Of a DNA stretch of 64,000 nucleotides, positions 17,251-26,786 are shown piece after piece; position 1 is the first letter of the stretch; each line of letters begins with the position of its first letter. The stretch comes from Cyanidium caldarium (Eukaryota; Rhodophyta; Bangiophyceae; Cyanidiales; Cyanidiaceae): the NCBI GenBank assembly GCA_026184775.1, contig JANCYW010000003.1, forward strand, positions 434,001 to 498,000, written 5' to 3'. A program made the position numbers and the translations under genes. The notes beneath the pieces were generated by a model. The model worked only from the letters and a program-made list of their open reading frames with translations. It made no database searches and was not told where the DNA came from.

Positions 17251-18717
17251 ATGACCACCGGGTTCGTGTCGAGCTGGATTGGCGTCCCGCATCATGTTCG
17301 TAGTGTCAGGCGCCACGGGGATGCTTCCGCGAAGACGCCACTGTACATGGTCTGGGAGCGTTGTTCTCGGCGCGAGTGTCTGCGGTACTTGTCGACGGGG
17401 TTGTTGGCTGGCTGCCTGGCGCCCGCCGCAGCCCCGGCGTGGCCGCTGTTCAGCGGGTTGCGGCACACGCCCGCATTCGACCAGCTGTACCGCTTGCAGT
17501 GGGAAGCGCCCGATGGCCCGGAGTCGGTGCGGGTGAGCGCGGTGAACGAGGCCGAGTGTTACGACGATTTGGTGCAGCAGGCGGACGTGGTGCTGCTGGG
17601 CGAGCACCACAACAGTTCGCTGGACCACGACATCGAGTCGCGCGTCATAGCAGGCATGTCGCTGCATATACCGGGCGAGGGTATTCGGCGACAAGCCGCA
17701 GACGGCCGCGGACCGCTGCTGGTGGGGTTGGAGATGGTGGAGGAGGAGCATCAGCAGGTGTTGGACGACTTTGTGGCCGGCAAGATGAGTGAGGAGGAGT
17801 TGTACGAGCGCACCGACTGGGAGTCCAACTGGGTGTGGCCGTACGAGCGGTACCTGAACTTGTTGCGTACCTGCAAGAGCCTGGGCATTCGGATGATCGC
17901 GCTGAACATGGATGCGCGGCACACCCGCCAAGTGCTGTCGCGAGGCATGCAGGGCATTTTGGAGGACCGCACGCTGCGGCGACAATACTTCGGTGACGAC
18001 AAGCGACAGGCAGTGCGCTTTGCGCAGTACGCCATGTTGCCGGAGTTTCGGTTGTACACTTCGGAGGTGATCCACCAGCACTACCTCTTCCACAAGCGCA
18101 TGCAGTTGCTGGCGCCGGAGACGGATTTCGAAAAGTTTCTGGCGGCGCGCATGATGCGCGACCAGGTGCTGGCCGACCGCATCCGCCAGCACCTGCGGGA
18201 AGGCGCAGCGACCGGGCTGCAGCGCAAAATGGTGGTGTGTTGCGGTGCTGACCACGTCAAGTTTGCCATGGGCGTGCGCGCCCGACTCGAGTGGGACACG
18301 CCAACACCACAGCATCCGGCCGTGAGCGGAGAGGCATTGGCTGCGGCGGAATCAACGGCGGCACAGGTGGCCGCCACGTCCGAAACGGCCGTGCGCGTGC
18401 GCAGCATCATGCTCAACCCGACCACCTTCGACACCGGTGTGCGGTCGGCGGACGGCACCGTAGAACACCGACGGCGCGCCAAACCTCGTGAGCGGATGCG
18501 GTTGCGCCTGGCCATGCTGGATCGCGACGCGCCGTACGTGCCGCTGGAGACGCTGCACCGCGTGGTCGGTCCCGAAGTGCTGCCGGACGTCGCCCAGGTG
18601 GCGGGCACCGAGGGCGAGCCCGTCTCCATGGGGGATGCCGCCCAGCGTTCGCGACCGCTGTTGCTGAGCGATTACGTGTGGGTGGCGGCGTCCAAGGCGA
18701 GCACGATTTTTTTGTAA
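17251..18717 (+). CDS. ChaN/Tiki-like haem-binding-fold protein, probably lumenal
   Basis: A 488-residue precursor. The conserved ChaN-type (Cofac_haem_bdg) domain spans about residues 90-360: VVLLGEHHNSSLDH, LLVGLEMVEEEHQ, WPYERYLNLL, ALNMD, and the closing CCGADHVKFAMGVRARL. A twin-arginine-like signal (CSRRECLRYLSTGLLAGCLAPAAAPAWP) near residues 36-63 follows a basic N-terminus. This suggests plastid import and then the Tat route. The C-terminal ~130 residues are poorly conserved. Bacterial ChaN binds haem; plant relatives are lumenal proteins of uncertain role. ATG 17251 is the first in the frame. Confidence 0.75.
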   Translation: MTTGFVSSWIGVPHHVRSVRRHGDASAKTPLYMVWERCSRRECLRYLSTGLLAGCLAPAAAPAWPLFSGLRHTPAFDQLYRLQWEAPDGPESVRVSAVNEAECYDDLVQQADVVLLGEHHNSSLDHDIESRVIAGMSLHIPGEGIRRQAADGRGPLLVGLEMVEEEHQQVLDDFVAGKMSEEELYERTDWESNWVWPYERYLNLLRTCKSLGIRMIALNMDARHTRQVLSRGMQGILEDRTLRRQYFGDDKRQAVRFAQYAMLPEFRLYTSEVIHQHYLFHKRMQLLAPETDFEKFLAARMMRDQVLADRIRQHLREGAATGLQRKMVVCCGADHVKFAMGVRARLEWDTPTPQHPAVSGEALAAAESTAAQVAATSETAVRVRSIMLNPTTFDTGVRSADGTVEHRRRAKPRERMRLRLAMLDRDAPYVPLETLHRVVGPEVLPDVAQVAGTEGEPVSMGDAAQRSRPLLLSDYVWVAASKASTIFL

Positions 18718-18765
18718 GATAGCGACGACCAGAGGCGCGTCGAGGTTTATCGGCGAACACCCCCG

Positions 18766-19593
18766 CTACGTCGATGCCCAGAAGCGGATCACCTGACGCG
18801 CACCTAAACGTTCGCATTCTCGGGGCACCGACGGCAGATGCACGTTGCCGCGCCACACCAGCTCTCGCAGTTGTGGAAAAGCGTTGGCGCTGGCGTACTC
18901 GACCGGGAGCGGCAGGCGCAGATCGTTGTCATACAGCTGTAGCACTTGCAGCGCCGGCAGTTCGGCCAAGCGCCGCGGCAGCATCTGCAGTTGGTTGCGA
19001 CCGAGGTTGAGCACGCGCAGACGCCGCAGGTTGCCGATGGAGTCGGGCAGTCCCTCCAGGTGGTTGCCGTACACCTCCAGGTGTTCCAGGCTGGAGGCGC
19101 AGCCGCGATCCGCATCGAACAACGACGCGGGCAAGTGTTGCAACCGGTTGCAGCCGGCGCGCAGCTCGCGCAGCTGTTGCAGGCCCTCGAAGATGTCGTC
19201 GGGCAGGTGCGCCAGGTTCTCGCTGTACCCCACGTCCAGCAGCTGCAACCCCGCTGGCAGCGACGCCCGCGATAGGCGGCTCAGCGGGTTGCACCCCAGC
19301 AGCAACTGTTCCAGGGACGCGAACGCCGGCATCAACGTCTCCGGCACCGTGCTGAGGTTGTTGTAAAACAAATCCAGCACCCGAGTGTGTCTAGCCACGC
19401 CCAGCTGCACGGACTCCGCGATCAACGCCGTCAAGTCGGCGTCGCCCAGCCGGTACTGCGACCAGTCCAGTCGGCCGTCGTAGGTGGACTGGGCCACCGC
19501 CTCTGCTGCCCGTTTGAGGGACTCGCGCGCCGCTTGCGGAGTGGCAGTGGTGTCCAATTCGTGATGGACTCGTTCGTGTACCGACGTGGCCAT
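18766..19593 (-). CDS. Leucine-rich-repeat protein
   Basis: A 275-residue protein made of about eight LRR units of 22-25 residues from residue 68 onwards (for example LRVLNLGRNQLQMLPRRL and LEHLEVYGNHLEGLPDSI). These are of the LxxLxLxxNxLxxLP class found in small plant and algal intracellular LRR proteins and Ras-suppressor-like proteins. The N-terminal 65 residues form a helical cap. There is no signal peptide, kinase or membrane helix. It is probably a cytosolic binding scaffold with an unknown partner. Confidence 0.8.
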   Translation of the reverse strand: MATSVHERVHHELDTTATPQAARESLKRAAEAVAQSTYDGRLDWSQYRLGDADLTALIAESVQLGVARHTRVLDLFYNNLSTVPETLMPAFASLEQLLLGCNPLSRLSRASLPAGLQLLDVGYSENLAHLPDDIFEGLQQLRELRAGCNRLQHLPASLFDADRGCASSLEHLEVYGNHLEGLPDSIGNLRRLRVLNLGRNQLQMLPRRLAELPALQVLQLYDNDLRLPLPVEYASANAFPQLRELVWRGNVHLPSVPRECERLGARQVIRFWAST

Positions 19594-19802
19594 GGCCAGG
19601 AGAGTGGCACTGGGCAGGCTGATGAACGGGCGCAGTCAGACGGGAGGAGCCAGACACCCCGCCGGCGACGGATGCACGAATGGCGCTGGTGAGATGCTCG
19701 AGTGGGTCGCTGGCCAGCGATCATGCCATCGCATATTCCGTTTATGCGACGTGTACCATGCTATGTGCACCCGCTTCAACCACATCCCATCCCGGTGCAA
19801 GC

Positions 19803-20519
19803 CTATTCCCTCCGCGGCATCTCTCCCTCCCCGGGTCCACAATCCCATCGTCGCCGTCGAAGCTCGCGTCCGGAGGGCGGCTCTTCTTCCAGCTGTTGCA
19901 TGGCGTCGTCTAGTCGCGCCGACAGTCGCTGGAAGCGCAGCGCATGGCTGGTGTCTGCTAGCGCCGCGGTATCCGGCCTCGCCGCAGCCGCGCGCTCCTC
20001 CAACGACACCAGTCTGCGGCTCTTCGTCTTCCAATTGCTGACAACCGGAGGTATCTGCCACCGGCGCAGCTCTTTTGCGGAAGTGGCGCCGCCGCCCTCC
20101 GGGGCAGTGGACACCACCACCGAGGAGCGGCATGCGTCGTCGTCGTCGTCGGGCGCCTCTCGCGCTCGCTGCGAGAACCGCCGCGGCGCTCGCAGCGGGT
20201 CGGCCTCTCGCCAGGTCGATAATTGTGGCGGACCGGGTCGCGTCACCGGTTCAGACCGCTTTTCATGCACTTCTTGCCGTCGTCGGTACGCCTCCTGTTC
20301 TTGGCGGTACCGCGCCCACGCCGCCGTGGGAAACGGCCGCCGCTGCTCGTGCTTCGAGGTGGTGCGCGACCGGCGCCTCTTCTCCGCCAGCGCCTGCGCC
20401 AAGGCGTCCACGGTGCGGGCGGCTGTCTCGAACTCGACATTTTCCGTGGGACGGCGCCGCTCCGCATCCGTGTGTGCCGGCACCAGCCGAGTCTCCGGTT
20501 GCGGCGGATGCGTCACCAT
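19803..20519 (-). CDS. SNW/SKIP-like spliceosome factor, reduced
   Basis: A 238-residue protein carrying the hallmark of the SNW family (SNW1/SKIP, yeast Prp45): LRRWQIPPVVSNWKTK...LEER near residues 160-185, matching the family consensus WKIPPCISNWKN...LDKR. A DPLRAPRRF segment comes before it, as in SNW1 (DPMEPPRFK), and a helix follows. SNW proteins are short linear scaffolds of the activated spliceosome. Human SNW1 is 536 and yeast Prp45 379 residues, so this copy is very short. It lacks the N-terminal SNW repeats and most of the C-terminal coil. That fits an organism with few introns. ATG 20519 is the first ATG in frame. Confidence 0.65.
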   Translation of the reverse strand: MVTHPPQPETRLVPAHTDAERRRPTENVEFETAARTVDALAQALAEKRRRSRTTSKHEQRRPFPTAAWARYRQEQEAYRRRQEVHEKRSEPVTRPGPPQLSTWREADPLRAPRRFSQRAREAPDDDDDACRSSVVVSTAPEGGGATSAKELRRWQIPPVVSNWKTKSRRLVSLEERAAAARPDTAALADTSHALRFQRLSARLDDAMQQLEEEPPSGRELRRRRWDCGPGEGEMPRRE

Positions 20520-20945
20520 GACGGAGCAGGGTCTGACACCGGAGGAAGAGGCGACTGCAAGCACAAGCGATTGAGCAGCTGGAAAAGCAGCCAGCCCTCA
20601 CCAGCTCGTTTCACTCCGCCAGTCAAAGTGCAGATGTTCTTTCAGCCTGTAGTTTCAGACGCTTTGCTTCGGTGATGCCACCTCCCCGCGGACTCTGCGT
20701 CCCACTTGTTGCCAGTCGGAACCGCTGGCGTCCGCCCGAACCGCGTTTCGGCGTTCGGTGCTGGCGAGAGCGCCCCTCCGCGGGTGCCGCCTCGGACTCC
20801 CACCTCTCACGGTTCTTTCCGCTCGACTCAGCTGGATCATCCCAGCGGGGCCTCACACTGCCCAGAGGCAGGTAGCCGAATCGCTCGCGCACTGTCCAAG
20901 CGACGTTCGCGGTTCCGGAGTTTCCTCGTGCCTCGTGGTCTCCTC
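20520..20945. other. Divergent promoter stretch
   Basis: This lies between the starts of the SNW-like gene (minus) and the Bub2-like gene (plus). An 89-codon minus frame at 20623-20892 begins at an ATG, but it is Arg/Ser/Gly-rich with no motif and is not called. Nothing else is seen. Confidence 0.4.
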
Positions 20946-21980
20946 ATGGACGCCGCGCACCGGGGAACTGCGGAACCGGGCAACCACGCCGACCCGGGCG
21001 TTGAAACGAACGGCACGGCAGGTGTGGACACGCTCGTGGCGCTCGTGGCGACGCGCGATATCGAGTGTTTGCGGCGGTATATCGTTCAAACGCCGTTGCT
21101 GCCGCTGGGGGCCTCGAAACCGGGCCCGTGCACCCCCGTCGACTCCGCCGTTGAAAACACCACCTCCACGTTGCGCGGCGCCGTGTGGCACCTTCTGTGC
21201 AGACCATCCAAACGTGCCCGTACCGCCTCCTATGTCGCGGTGGTGGACACGCTCGCCCAGCGCTCCTTGTCCATGGTGGCGTGTCTGGAGAAAATCGCAG
21301 TGGACGTGCCCCGGACCTGGCCGGGCGTCACGCATTTCACCGCCCGCGTATCCCGATCGGCACTGTTACGGGTGTTGGCCGCCGTCGCGCTGGTCAACGA
21401 CGCGCGGTACGTGCAGGGCTTGAACGTCATCGCCGGCGCTTTTCTGTATGTGCTGCCCGAACCGCTGGCATACGATGCGCTCGTCTCCTTCACGCGCAGC
21501 TACGCACCCACCTACTTTCTGTGCAACGATCTGCGCGGCGTGCACCGCGGCTGCGCCCTCGCCGCCCACATTCTCCGCCTGGTGGACGCCGAGCTCGCCC
21601 AGGCACTCGAGGCCGCCGCCAACATCCCCCTGGAACAGGCGATGCTGGTGCATGCCTTCCCCGCGATCATGTCCATGTCATTATCGGTGCCGCCGCTGGA
21701 CGACGCCATCACCCTGTTCGACCTGGTGATCGCGTTCGGTGCACACCTCAGCGTGCTGTTGGTCGTGGCGCGGCTGGTGGCAGGGCGCGGGCCACTGCTG
21801 CAACGACAGCACAGCATGCAGCAGGTGTTGAATCCGCGACGGCCCGAGGATGCCATATGCATACCGGCCACGCAGATCGGTCGCGAGTGTATCCGCATTG
21901 CGGCGCTCCTGCCCGAGCCGCTGCGGGATGCATTGTGCACGCATACACTGATCGATAAGGCAGTGGTGCTGGATGCGTGA
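20946..21980 (+). CDS. BUB2: Bub2/Cdc16-type TBC GTPase-activating protein
   Basis: A 344-residue TBC protein closest in pattern to Bub2, the mitotic-exit and septation GAP. The catalytic arginine finger is IAVDVPRTWP (I-x-x-D-x-x-R) and the glutamine finger is YVQGLN. Bub2-like landmarks follow: SALLRVLAAVALV, SYAPTYF, GCALAAHILRLVDAELA, and VPPLDDAITLFDLVIAFGAHL. The end region with LLPEPLRDAL also matches Bub2. Length is near yeast Bub2 (306). Bub2 partners (Bfa1/Byr4 and a Tem1/Spg1 GTPase) are not in this window. An upstream extension of the frame has no ATG. Confidence 0.8.
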   Translation: MDAAHRGTAEPGNHADPGVETNGTAGVDTLVALVATRDIECLRRYIVQTPLLPLGASKPGPCTPVDSAVENTTSTLRGAVWHLLCRPSKRARTASYVAVVDTLAQRSLSMVACLEKIAVDVPRTWPGVTHFTARVSRSALLRVLAAVALVNDARYVQGLNVIAGAFLYVLPEPLAYDALVSFTRSYAPTYFLCNDLRGVHRGCALAAHILRLVDAELAQALEAAANIPLEQAMLVHAFPAIMSMSLSVPPLDDAITLFDLVIAFGAHLSVLLVVARLVAGRGPLLQRQHSMQQVLNPRRPEDAICIPATQIGRECIRIAALLPEPLRDALCTHTLIDKAVVLDA

Positions 21981-22480
21981 GCAGAGCTCTACCTCTCTGC
22001 ACCCCTTCACGCCGTGCTTCGTATGGGTGCCTAAACTGTTCACCACTTCCTCTCTGGGTCCATCTCCGCCCCGTCACCTTTTCCCATGTTTTCCGCTCCA
22101 CGAGCACAGCTCCCTCGCTTGTGCTCGCGCGCCGCTCTCGTCCATGACGCGCGCGAGCGGCGCGCCGCCAGCACATTTCGCCCGCGGACGCCCGCTCTGC
22201 AGGACCGCCTCTCGTCGTCGACCGCGCAGTCTCGCGACGGAAAGCGTCGAACGACCAGTGGGCGGCCACGACGGAGCTGGGTGCGGACGATTGATTGCAG
22301 TACCGCGGGGGTCATTGCCGGGGAGGGGCGCGCCGGCGGCATCGGCTCGCGTCCTCGAGAGGGACTACCGTCGAAGCGCCGCACTTGACCGCCTTCACGC
22401 CCGTCGCAGTGCGCCTGCTGGTGTGTGTGTGTGTGTGCTGCTGCTGCTGAGCACGCCGCGACCGGGCGCCGGTGCTGCTC
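21981..22480. other. Intergenic stretch with GT/CTG microsatellite
   Basis: The gap between two same-strand genes. A (GT)8 run at 22421-22437 passes directly into four CTG units ending near 22449, about 30 bases before the PP2A scaffold start. No gene is supported. Confidence 0.5.
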
Positions 22481-24442
22481 ATGTCCACAGCGTCGCCCAG
22501 TGGCCTGTCTCGGGAGGACGGCGAGCTGGGCGGGTCGCGGCGATCGGGCGCGACGACTGCCGCTGTACCCGACGCCATGGACACATCGCAGGACGAGCCG
22601 TTGGGCGGCCGTGGGGGCGGATCGGACGCCGCCTCCATCGCGACGCTCATCGATGCGTTGCGCGCGGAGGACGTGGCGCAGCGCCTCAACGCGGTGCAGC
22701 GCCTGCCGCTCATCGCGCAAGCCATCGGGGAGGAGCGCACGCGCACCGAACTGCTGCCGTTCGTGACCGAGTCCATCGACGACGAGGACGAGGTGCTGTT
22801 GGCACTGGCCGGGCAGCTGGATGCCGCTTTCCTGCCCTACGTGGGCGGTCACGCGCACATGACGGTGTTGCTGGAGCCGCTGGAGCATTTGGCACAAGTG
22901 GAGGAGACGGTGGTGCGCGAGCGCGCCGTCGAGTCGCTGGTGTCGCTGGTGCGCGCCTGCTCGGTGGGCGACGCGCTCATCGCCTCTTCGTTTTATCCAC
23001 TGGTGAAGCGGCTGGCCGAGGGTGACTGGTTCACTTCGCGCATATCCGCCACCGGGCTGTTCGCCGCCACCTACCAGCGGCTGCCGGCGGCGCAGGCCGA
23101 TGTCAAGGCGGAGCTATCGGCGCTGTTCGTCACCCTGGCCAAGGACGACACACCGATGGTGCGGCGGGCGGCGGCGTCGCACCTGGGCGAGTTTGCCCAG
23201 GCGCTGGAGCCGTCCAACGTCTCCGGCATGTTGTTGCGGTTGTTCGCCGAGCTGGCCGATGACGATCAGGATTCGGTGCGGCTGTTGGTGGTGGAGAACG
23301 GCCCGAGCGTGGCGGGGCTGATGGCGGCTCCGGCCGACAAGGAGGCGTTGTTTAACGTGTTGCGAAAACTGGCTGCGGACAAGTCCTGGCGGGTGCGGTA
23401 TTTGGTGTCGGATCGGTTGGTGAGTATGGCGCCGCCGGATATGCTACCGCTGTTCACGTGCCTGCTGCGCGATGGCGAGGCGGAGGTGCGCACGGCGGCC
23501 GCGTTCCAGATCGCCGAGGTGGCGCGGCGCGTCGGTGCCGAACGCACCACTCGCGAGCTGCTGCCGGAAGTGCGCGAGCTGGTGCACGACGCCAACCAGC
23601 ACGTGCGCACGGCGGTGGCCTCGTCGATGATGCCGCTGGCGCCGATCATCGGTCGCGCCGAGACCACCTCGTCGCTGCTGCCGATGGTGCTCACGCTGCT
23701 GAAAGACGACGCGCCCGATGTGCGCCTGGCGGTGATATCGCATCTGGATCCGGTGGCGGAGGTGATCGGGCTGGAGCGACTGGCCAAGGACCTGTTGCCG
23801 GCCATCGTGGAGCTGGCTGAAGACCGCAACTGGCGCGTGCGCCTGGCCACCATCGAGCATATGGTGTTGCTGGCCAAGCAGCTCGGACGGCCGTATTTCG
23901 ACGTGGATAAGCAGCTCGGCACGCTGTGCATCGCGTGGCTGTCGGATTCGGTGTATGCGGTGCGCGAGGCGGCCATCGCCAACCTGCGGCAGCTGGTGCA
24001 GCTGTTCGGATCGAGATGGGCGGCGGATCAGGCCATCCCGCCGGTGCTGGATATGTACGGACAGAGCAGCTCGTATCTGTACCGCATGACTGCGTTGCAT
24101 GCGGTGGGCGCGTTGGCCACGGTGACGGATGCGTCTACCGTGGAGTCGCTGTTGCTGCCGGTGTTGTTGGATCGGGCGTGTCGCGATCCGGTGGCCAACG
24201 TGCGCCTGGTGGCCGCCAAAATGTGTGTGCAGGTGGCGCCGCGGGTGTCGTCCAAGGCGCGCGAGCAGCGCCTGCGGCCGGCGCTGGTGTCGTTATCGTC
24301 GGCCGGCGGAGACGAGCACGACGTGGATGTGGTGCATCATGCGGATCAGGCGCTGGCGAGCATCTTCGGCGAGCGAGTAGGCAGCGGGACGGCGAACGCG
24401 TCGGGGGGTGAGACTGCGGCTGCCTCGCGAACATCTTCGTGA
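22481..24442 (+). CDS. PPP2R1A: Protein phosphatase 2A scaffold subunit A (PR65)
   Basis: The A subunit holds the catalytic C and regulatory B subunits of PP2A. The 653-residue protein is a chain of about 15 HEAT repeats from residue ~45 onwards. Typical repeats include [63 protein letters not shown] and [19 protein letters not shown]. The C-terminal extension after the last repeat is Gly/Ala/Ser-rich. An inner ATG at 22577, just before the sequence DTSQDEPL, may be the true start and gives a length nearer the usual 590. Confidence 0.95.
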   Translation: MSTASPSGLSREDGELGGSRRSGATTAAVPDAMDTSQDEPLGGRGGGSDAASIATLIDALRAEDVAQRLNAVQRLPLIAQAIGEERTRTELLPFVTESIDDEDEVLLALAGQLDAAFLPYVGGHAHMTVLLEPLEHLAQVEETVVRERAVESLVSLVRACSVGDALIASSFYPLVKRLAEGDWFTSRISATGLFAATYQRLPAAQADVKAELSALFVTLAKDDTPMVRRAAASHLGEFAQALEPSNVSGMLLRLFAELADDDQDSVRLLVVENGPSVAGLMAAPADKEALFNVLRKLAADKSWRVRYLVSDRLVSMAPPDMLPLFTCLLRDGEAEVRTAAAFQIAEVARRVGAERTTRELLPEVRELVHDANQHVRTAVASSMMPLAPIIGRAETTSSLLPMVLTLLKDDAPDVRLAVISHLDPVAEVIGLERLAKDLLPAIVELAEDRNWRVRLATIEHMVLLAKQLGRPYFDVDKQLGTLCIAWLSDSVYAVREAAIANLRQLVQLFGSRWAADQAIPPVLDMYGQSSSYLYRMTALHAVGALATVTDASTVESLLLPVLLDRACRDPVANVRLVAAKMCVQVAPRVSSKAREQRLRPALVSLSSAGGDEHDVDVVHHADQALASIFGERVGSGTANASGGETAAASRTSS

Positions 24443-24492
24443 GAGACGGGGAATCGTACTGTGCTGGAGAGCAGGAGAGCGTGTTGCGCCGC

Positions 24493-26085
24493 TCAGTCCA
24501 CTCCGATGTCGCGCAACGGTTCGCGTCTCTCCGCCGCTGCGCGCCGCTTGCGCGACAGCGTCCCGCGTTCATTGCCGCCGCCGCCGCTGCTGCTGCCGTC
24601 GTCCGATCCGACCGGCCATCGCCGCGGACGCACTTCGGGCTCACCGGGCGATGGCGGGCAGCGCAAGCGGTTCTTGGCGAGGCAGCGGCGAAACGCCTGG
24701 CGTACCGCGTTCACATAGGCGTCATCGCGCCGTCGCGAGTAAACCATTACGGTGCGCTCTTCGAAGTTTTTGGGGATCAGCGAACTCACCTGCTCGCGGC
24801 GCACCGCGACGGTGTGCAGCGAGTGCCACGACGAGAAGAAGCGCACCCGCTCCACGGGGTCGGCACCGCCCGCCTTACCGTAATTCACCACCTGATTGAG
24901 CACGATAATATCGTCGGGGCGGAGTTGCACGTGGCCGTCGTCTTGCCACGTGCTGATGTCCACGGCCTCGAGGCGGCGACTGCCGCCGGGCACCAAGGCC
25001 GCATCCACGAATCGGTACAGCTCGCGGCGACGCAACTGCTCCACGAGGCGACGCGCCGATGCCAGTTCCGGCTCGGTGGCAAACTCGATGCGTTTGAGGA
25101 TCCAGTCGCTCATCTGCAAAAAGCGCGACATGTCTTGAATGGACGACGAGAGGCCCAGGTGCTCGTCGGCCTGCACTAGCGCGTCGGTGACCATGCACTC
25201 GCACGCTTTCACCGCCCGATGGTTGTACACGGTCTTGTGCATGCGCATTCGGGTGCTGAACATGTCGTAGAGGGTGTTGGCCTCTTTGGCGTGAAAGCAC
25301 AGCTCGTCATCGATGACCCGGCTGAACTGTAGAAACCGCTCGTAGTCAAAGCCGGCCGAGCGCGGGATGGTGTGGCGGGCGTCGCGCGTCAAGTAATCGA
25401 ACTTGTCCACATCCACGCCCGACTCGCGGTTGTTCACGATGGCGTACAGAAAGCGCGGCCGCTCCCGCGAAGGCGACGCGGTATCGGGCGCGCGACCCAG
25501 TACCATATCGCCGATAGTGTCCAGCTCGGCCTTGTCCACCGACACTTCGTGCTCTTGCGCCAAGTGCCGCAACAGCATCACCGAGCGCTCCTCATGATGT
25601 CGTCCGGGCGCCGACTCGGGCACCCCGCGCTGCGGCAGCACCCGGTGGTCGAACACGTGGGAGAACGGGCCGTGGCCGAGGTCGTGGCACAGTCCAGCCA
25701 GTCGGATCAGCTTCAGATCCGCTTCCAGCTCAGCGCGGCCTTCGTATAACGTCGGCTCTTGCGGTAGCAGCCCCGATCGGCTGGACACGTTGGCCAGCAG
25801 TGCACCGGCCAAGTGCGCCGTGCCCACGCAGTGCTCAAAGCGGTTGTGGCTGGCGCCCGGAAACGTCCAGTACACGGTGCCCAGCTGTTTCAGATCCCGC
25901 AGTCGTTGGAAATGGGGCGTGTCGCACACCTCGACACAGTAAGCGGGCAACAGCACGTGTCCGTGCACCGCGTCATTGAACACTTTGGCACGGCGTCCTC
26001 CAGCGGCAGCCTCGTCGCTCCGTGCTCGTTGGGTGGCCAGTAGCACTCCGTCCTGGGAACTGCCCCAGCCCGCGTCACTGTCCAT
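24493..26085 (-). CDS. SAMHD1-type HD-domain dNTP triphosphohydrolase
   Basis: Hydrolyses dNTPs to nucleoside and triphosphate. The 530-residue protein has the HD metal site in order: RFEHCVGTAHLAG, LCHDLGHGPFSHVFD and the late Asp in VDVDKFDYLTRDA. It also has the SAMHD1-like segments FNDAVHGHVLLP, TPHFQRLRDLKQLGTVYWTFPGASHNRFEH and RMRMHKTVYNHRAVKA. The N-terminal SAM domain of vertebrate SAMHD1 is absent, as in many protist and bacterial relatives. The C-terminus is a basic low-complexity tail with GGGG and KRKRR-like motifs that may act as a nuclear signal. A TATTATAAAG run lies 6 bases upstream of the ATG. Confidence 0.92.
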   Translation of the reverse strand: MDSDAGWGSSQDGVLLATQRARSDEAAAGGRRAKVFNDAVHGHVLLPAYCVEVCDTPHFQRLRDLKQLGTVYWTFPGASHNRFEHCVGTAHLAGALLANVSSRSGLLPQEPTLYEGRAELEADLKLIRLAGLCHDLGHGPFSHVFDHRVLPQRGVPESAPGRHHEERSVMLLRHLAQEHEVSVDKAELDTIGDMVLGRAPDTASPSRERPRFLYAIVNNRESGVDVDKFDYLTRDARHTIPRSAGFDYERFLQFSRVIDDELCFHAKEANTLYDMFSTRMRMHKTVYNHRAVKACECMVTDALVQADEHLGLSSSIQDMSRFLQMSDWILKRIEFATEPELASARRLVEQLRRRELYRFVDAALVPGGSRRLEAVDISTWQDDGHVQLRPDDIIVLNQVVNYGKAGGADPVERVRFFSSWHSLHTVAVRREQVSSLIPKNFEERTVMVYSRRRDDAYVNAVRQAFRRCLAKNRLRCPPSPGEPEVRPRRWPVGSDDGSSSGGGGNERGTLSRKRRAAAERREPLRDIGVD

Positions 26086-26379
26086 CTACCTATTATAAAG
26101 AGTCAGTGGCGTTGTGGAGACGGCTTTAAGCGACGCGGTACAGAGTGGGCGCGACGAAACCGTCGACGAGAAGGGCGAGCGTTGCGCCGAGGCGCCGAGG
26201 CGACCGCCCGACCGTGCCGTTGCACAACACGCGTGAGCAGTGCAGCGTCGCCACAGAGGCCACCAGCGAGTCGGCAAGGCAACAGGGCAGTGCGCGCCAC
26301 TCGCCTCCGACGCCTCGTTGCCTGCATCTCACCCGATCTCCGCAGTTGCGCGCGCTCCCACCTCTCTACACCCCCTCCA

Positions 26380-26637
26380 TCACGCATCCCCTCCCTCCTC
26401 TTCGGCTGCAGCCAGCTCCGCTTTACGCGCCTCGATTTGCGGTTGCACGTGCTTCCACAGCTTGTTGCGGTTGGCCCGCTCCCACAACGTGTCGCTCAGC
26501 GCGTCCACCGCCTCGGTGGCCGCGTAGCCCGCCGCCACCAGTGTGAGCGCAAACATCGGCGTCCGTCGGATGAAGATGTTGTAGAACGCATTCCGCACTG
26601 CCGGCAGTCCTGTGTAGTGCACCCGCGAACTGGACAT
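26380..26637 (-). CDS. QCR9: Cytochrome bc1 complex subunit 9 (QCR9/UQCR10)
   Basis: An 85-residue single-pass subunit of mitochondrial complex III. The pattern FYNIFIRRTPMFALTLVAAGYAATEAVDALSDTLWERANRNKLWKHV matches QCR9 (YxxFFKRNxxF...F...W...NxGKLWKDV). One membrane helix (about residues 27-43) is flanked by basic residues, and the tail is acidic. The family is usually 55-75 residues. ATG 26637 is favoured; a longer frame upstream reaches 26841 but overlaps the region upstream of the divergent ORC3 gene. Confidence 0.85.
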   Translation of the reverse strand: MSSSRVHYTGLPAVRNAFYNIFIRRTPMFALTLVAAGYAATEAVDALSDTLWERANRNKLWKHVQPQIEARKAELAAAEEEGGDA

Positions 26638-26786
26638 GGTGCGGGCGGAACGATGCACTGCCAGGTGGGTGGCGGAGGCGAAAGCGCAGCACGCACCCGC
26701 GACGAGCACCGCAACCGACGAATCGGCAGCGGCGCGTCGGTTGGGCGGGGAGCGGTCAGTGCCCGACCCGCGAGTGCTGGAAAAGG

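Noticed and set aside
16960-18315. Upstream extension of the exonuclease/YbaK/Mut7-C frame
   Set aside because: It lies antisense to the well-supported ChaN-like gene, and the translated extension has no motif; the frame is open only because the sequence is GC-rich.
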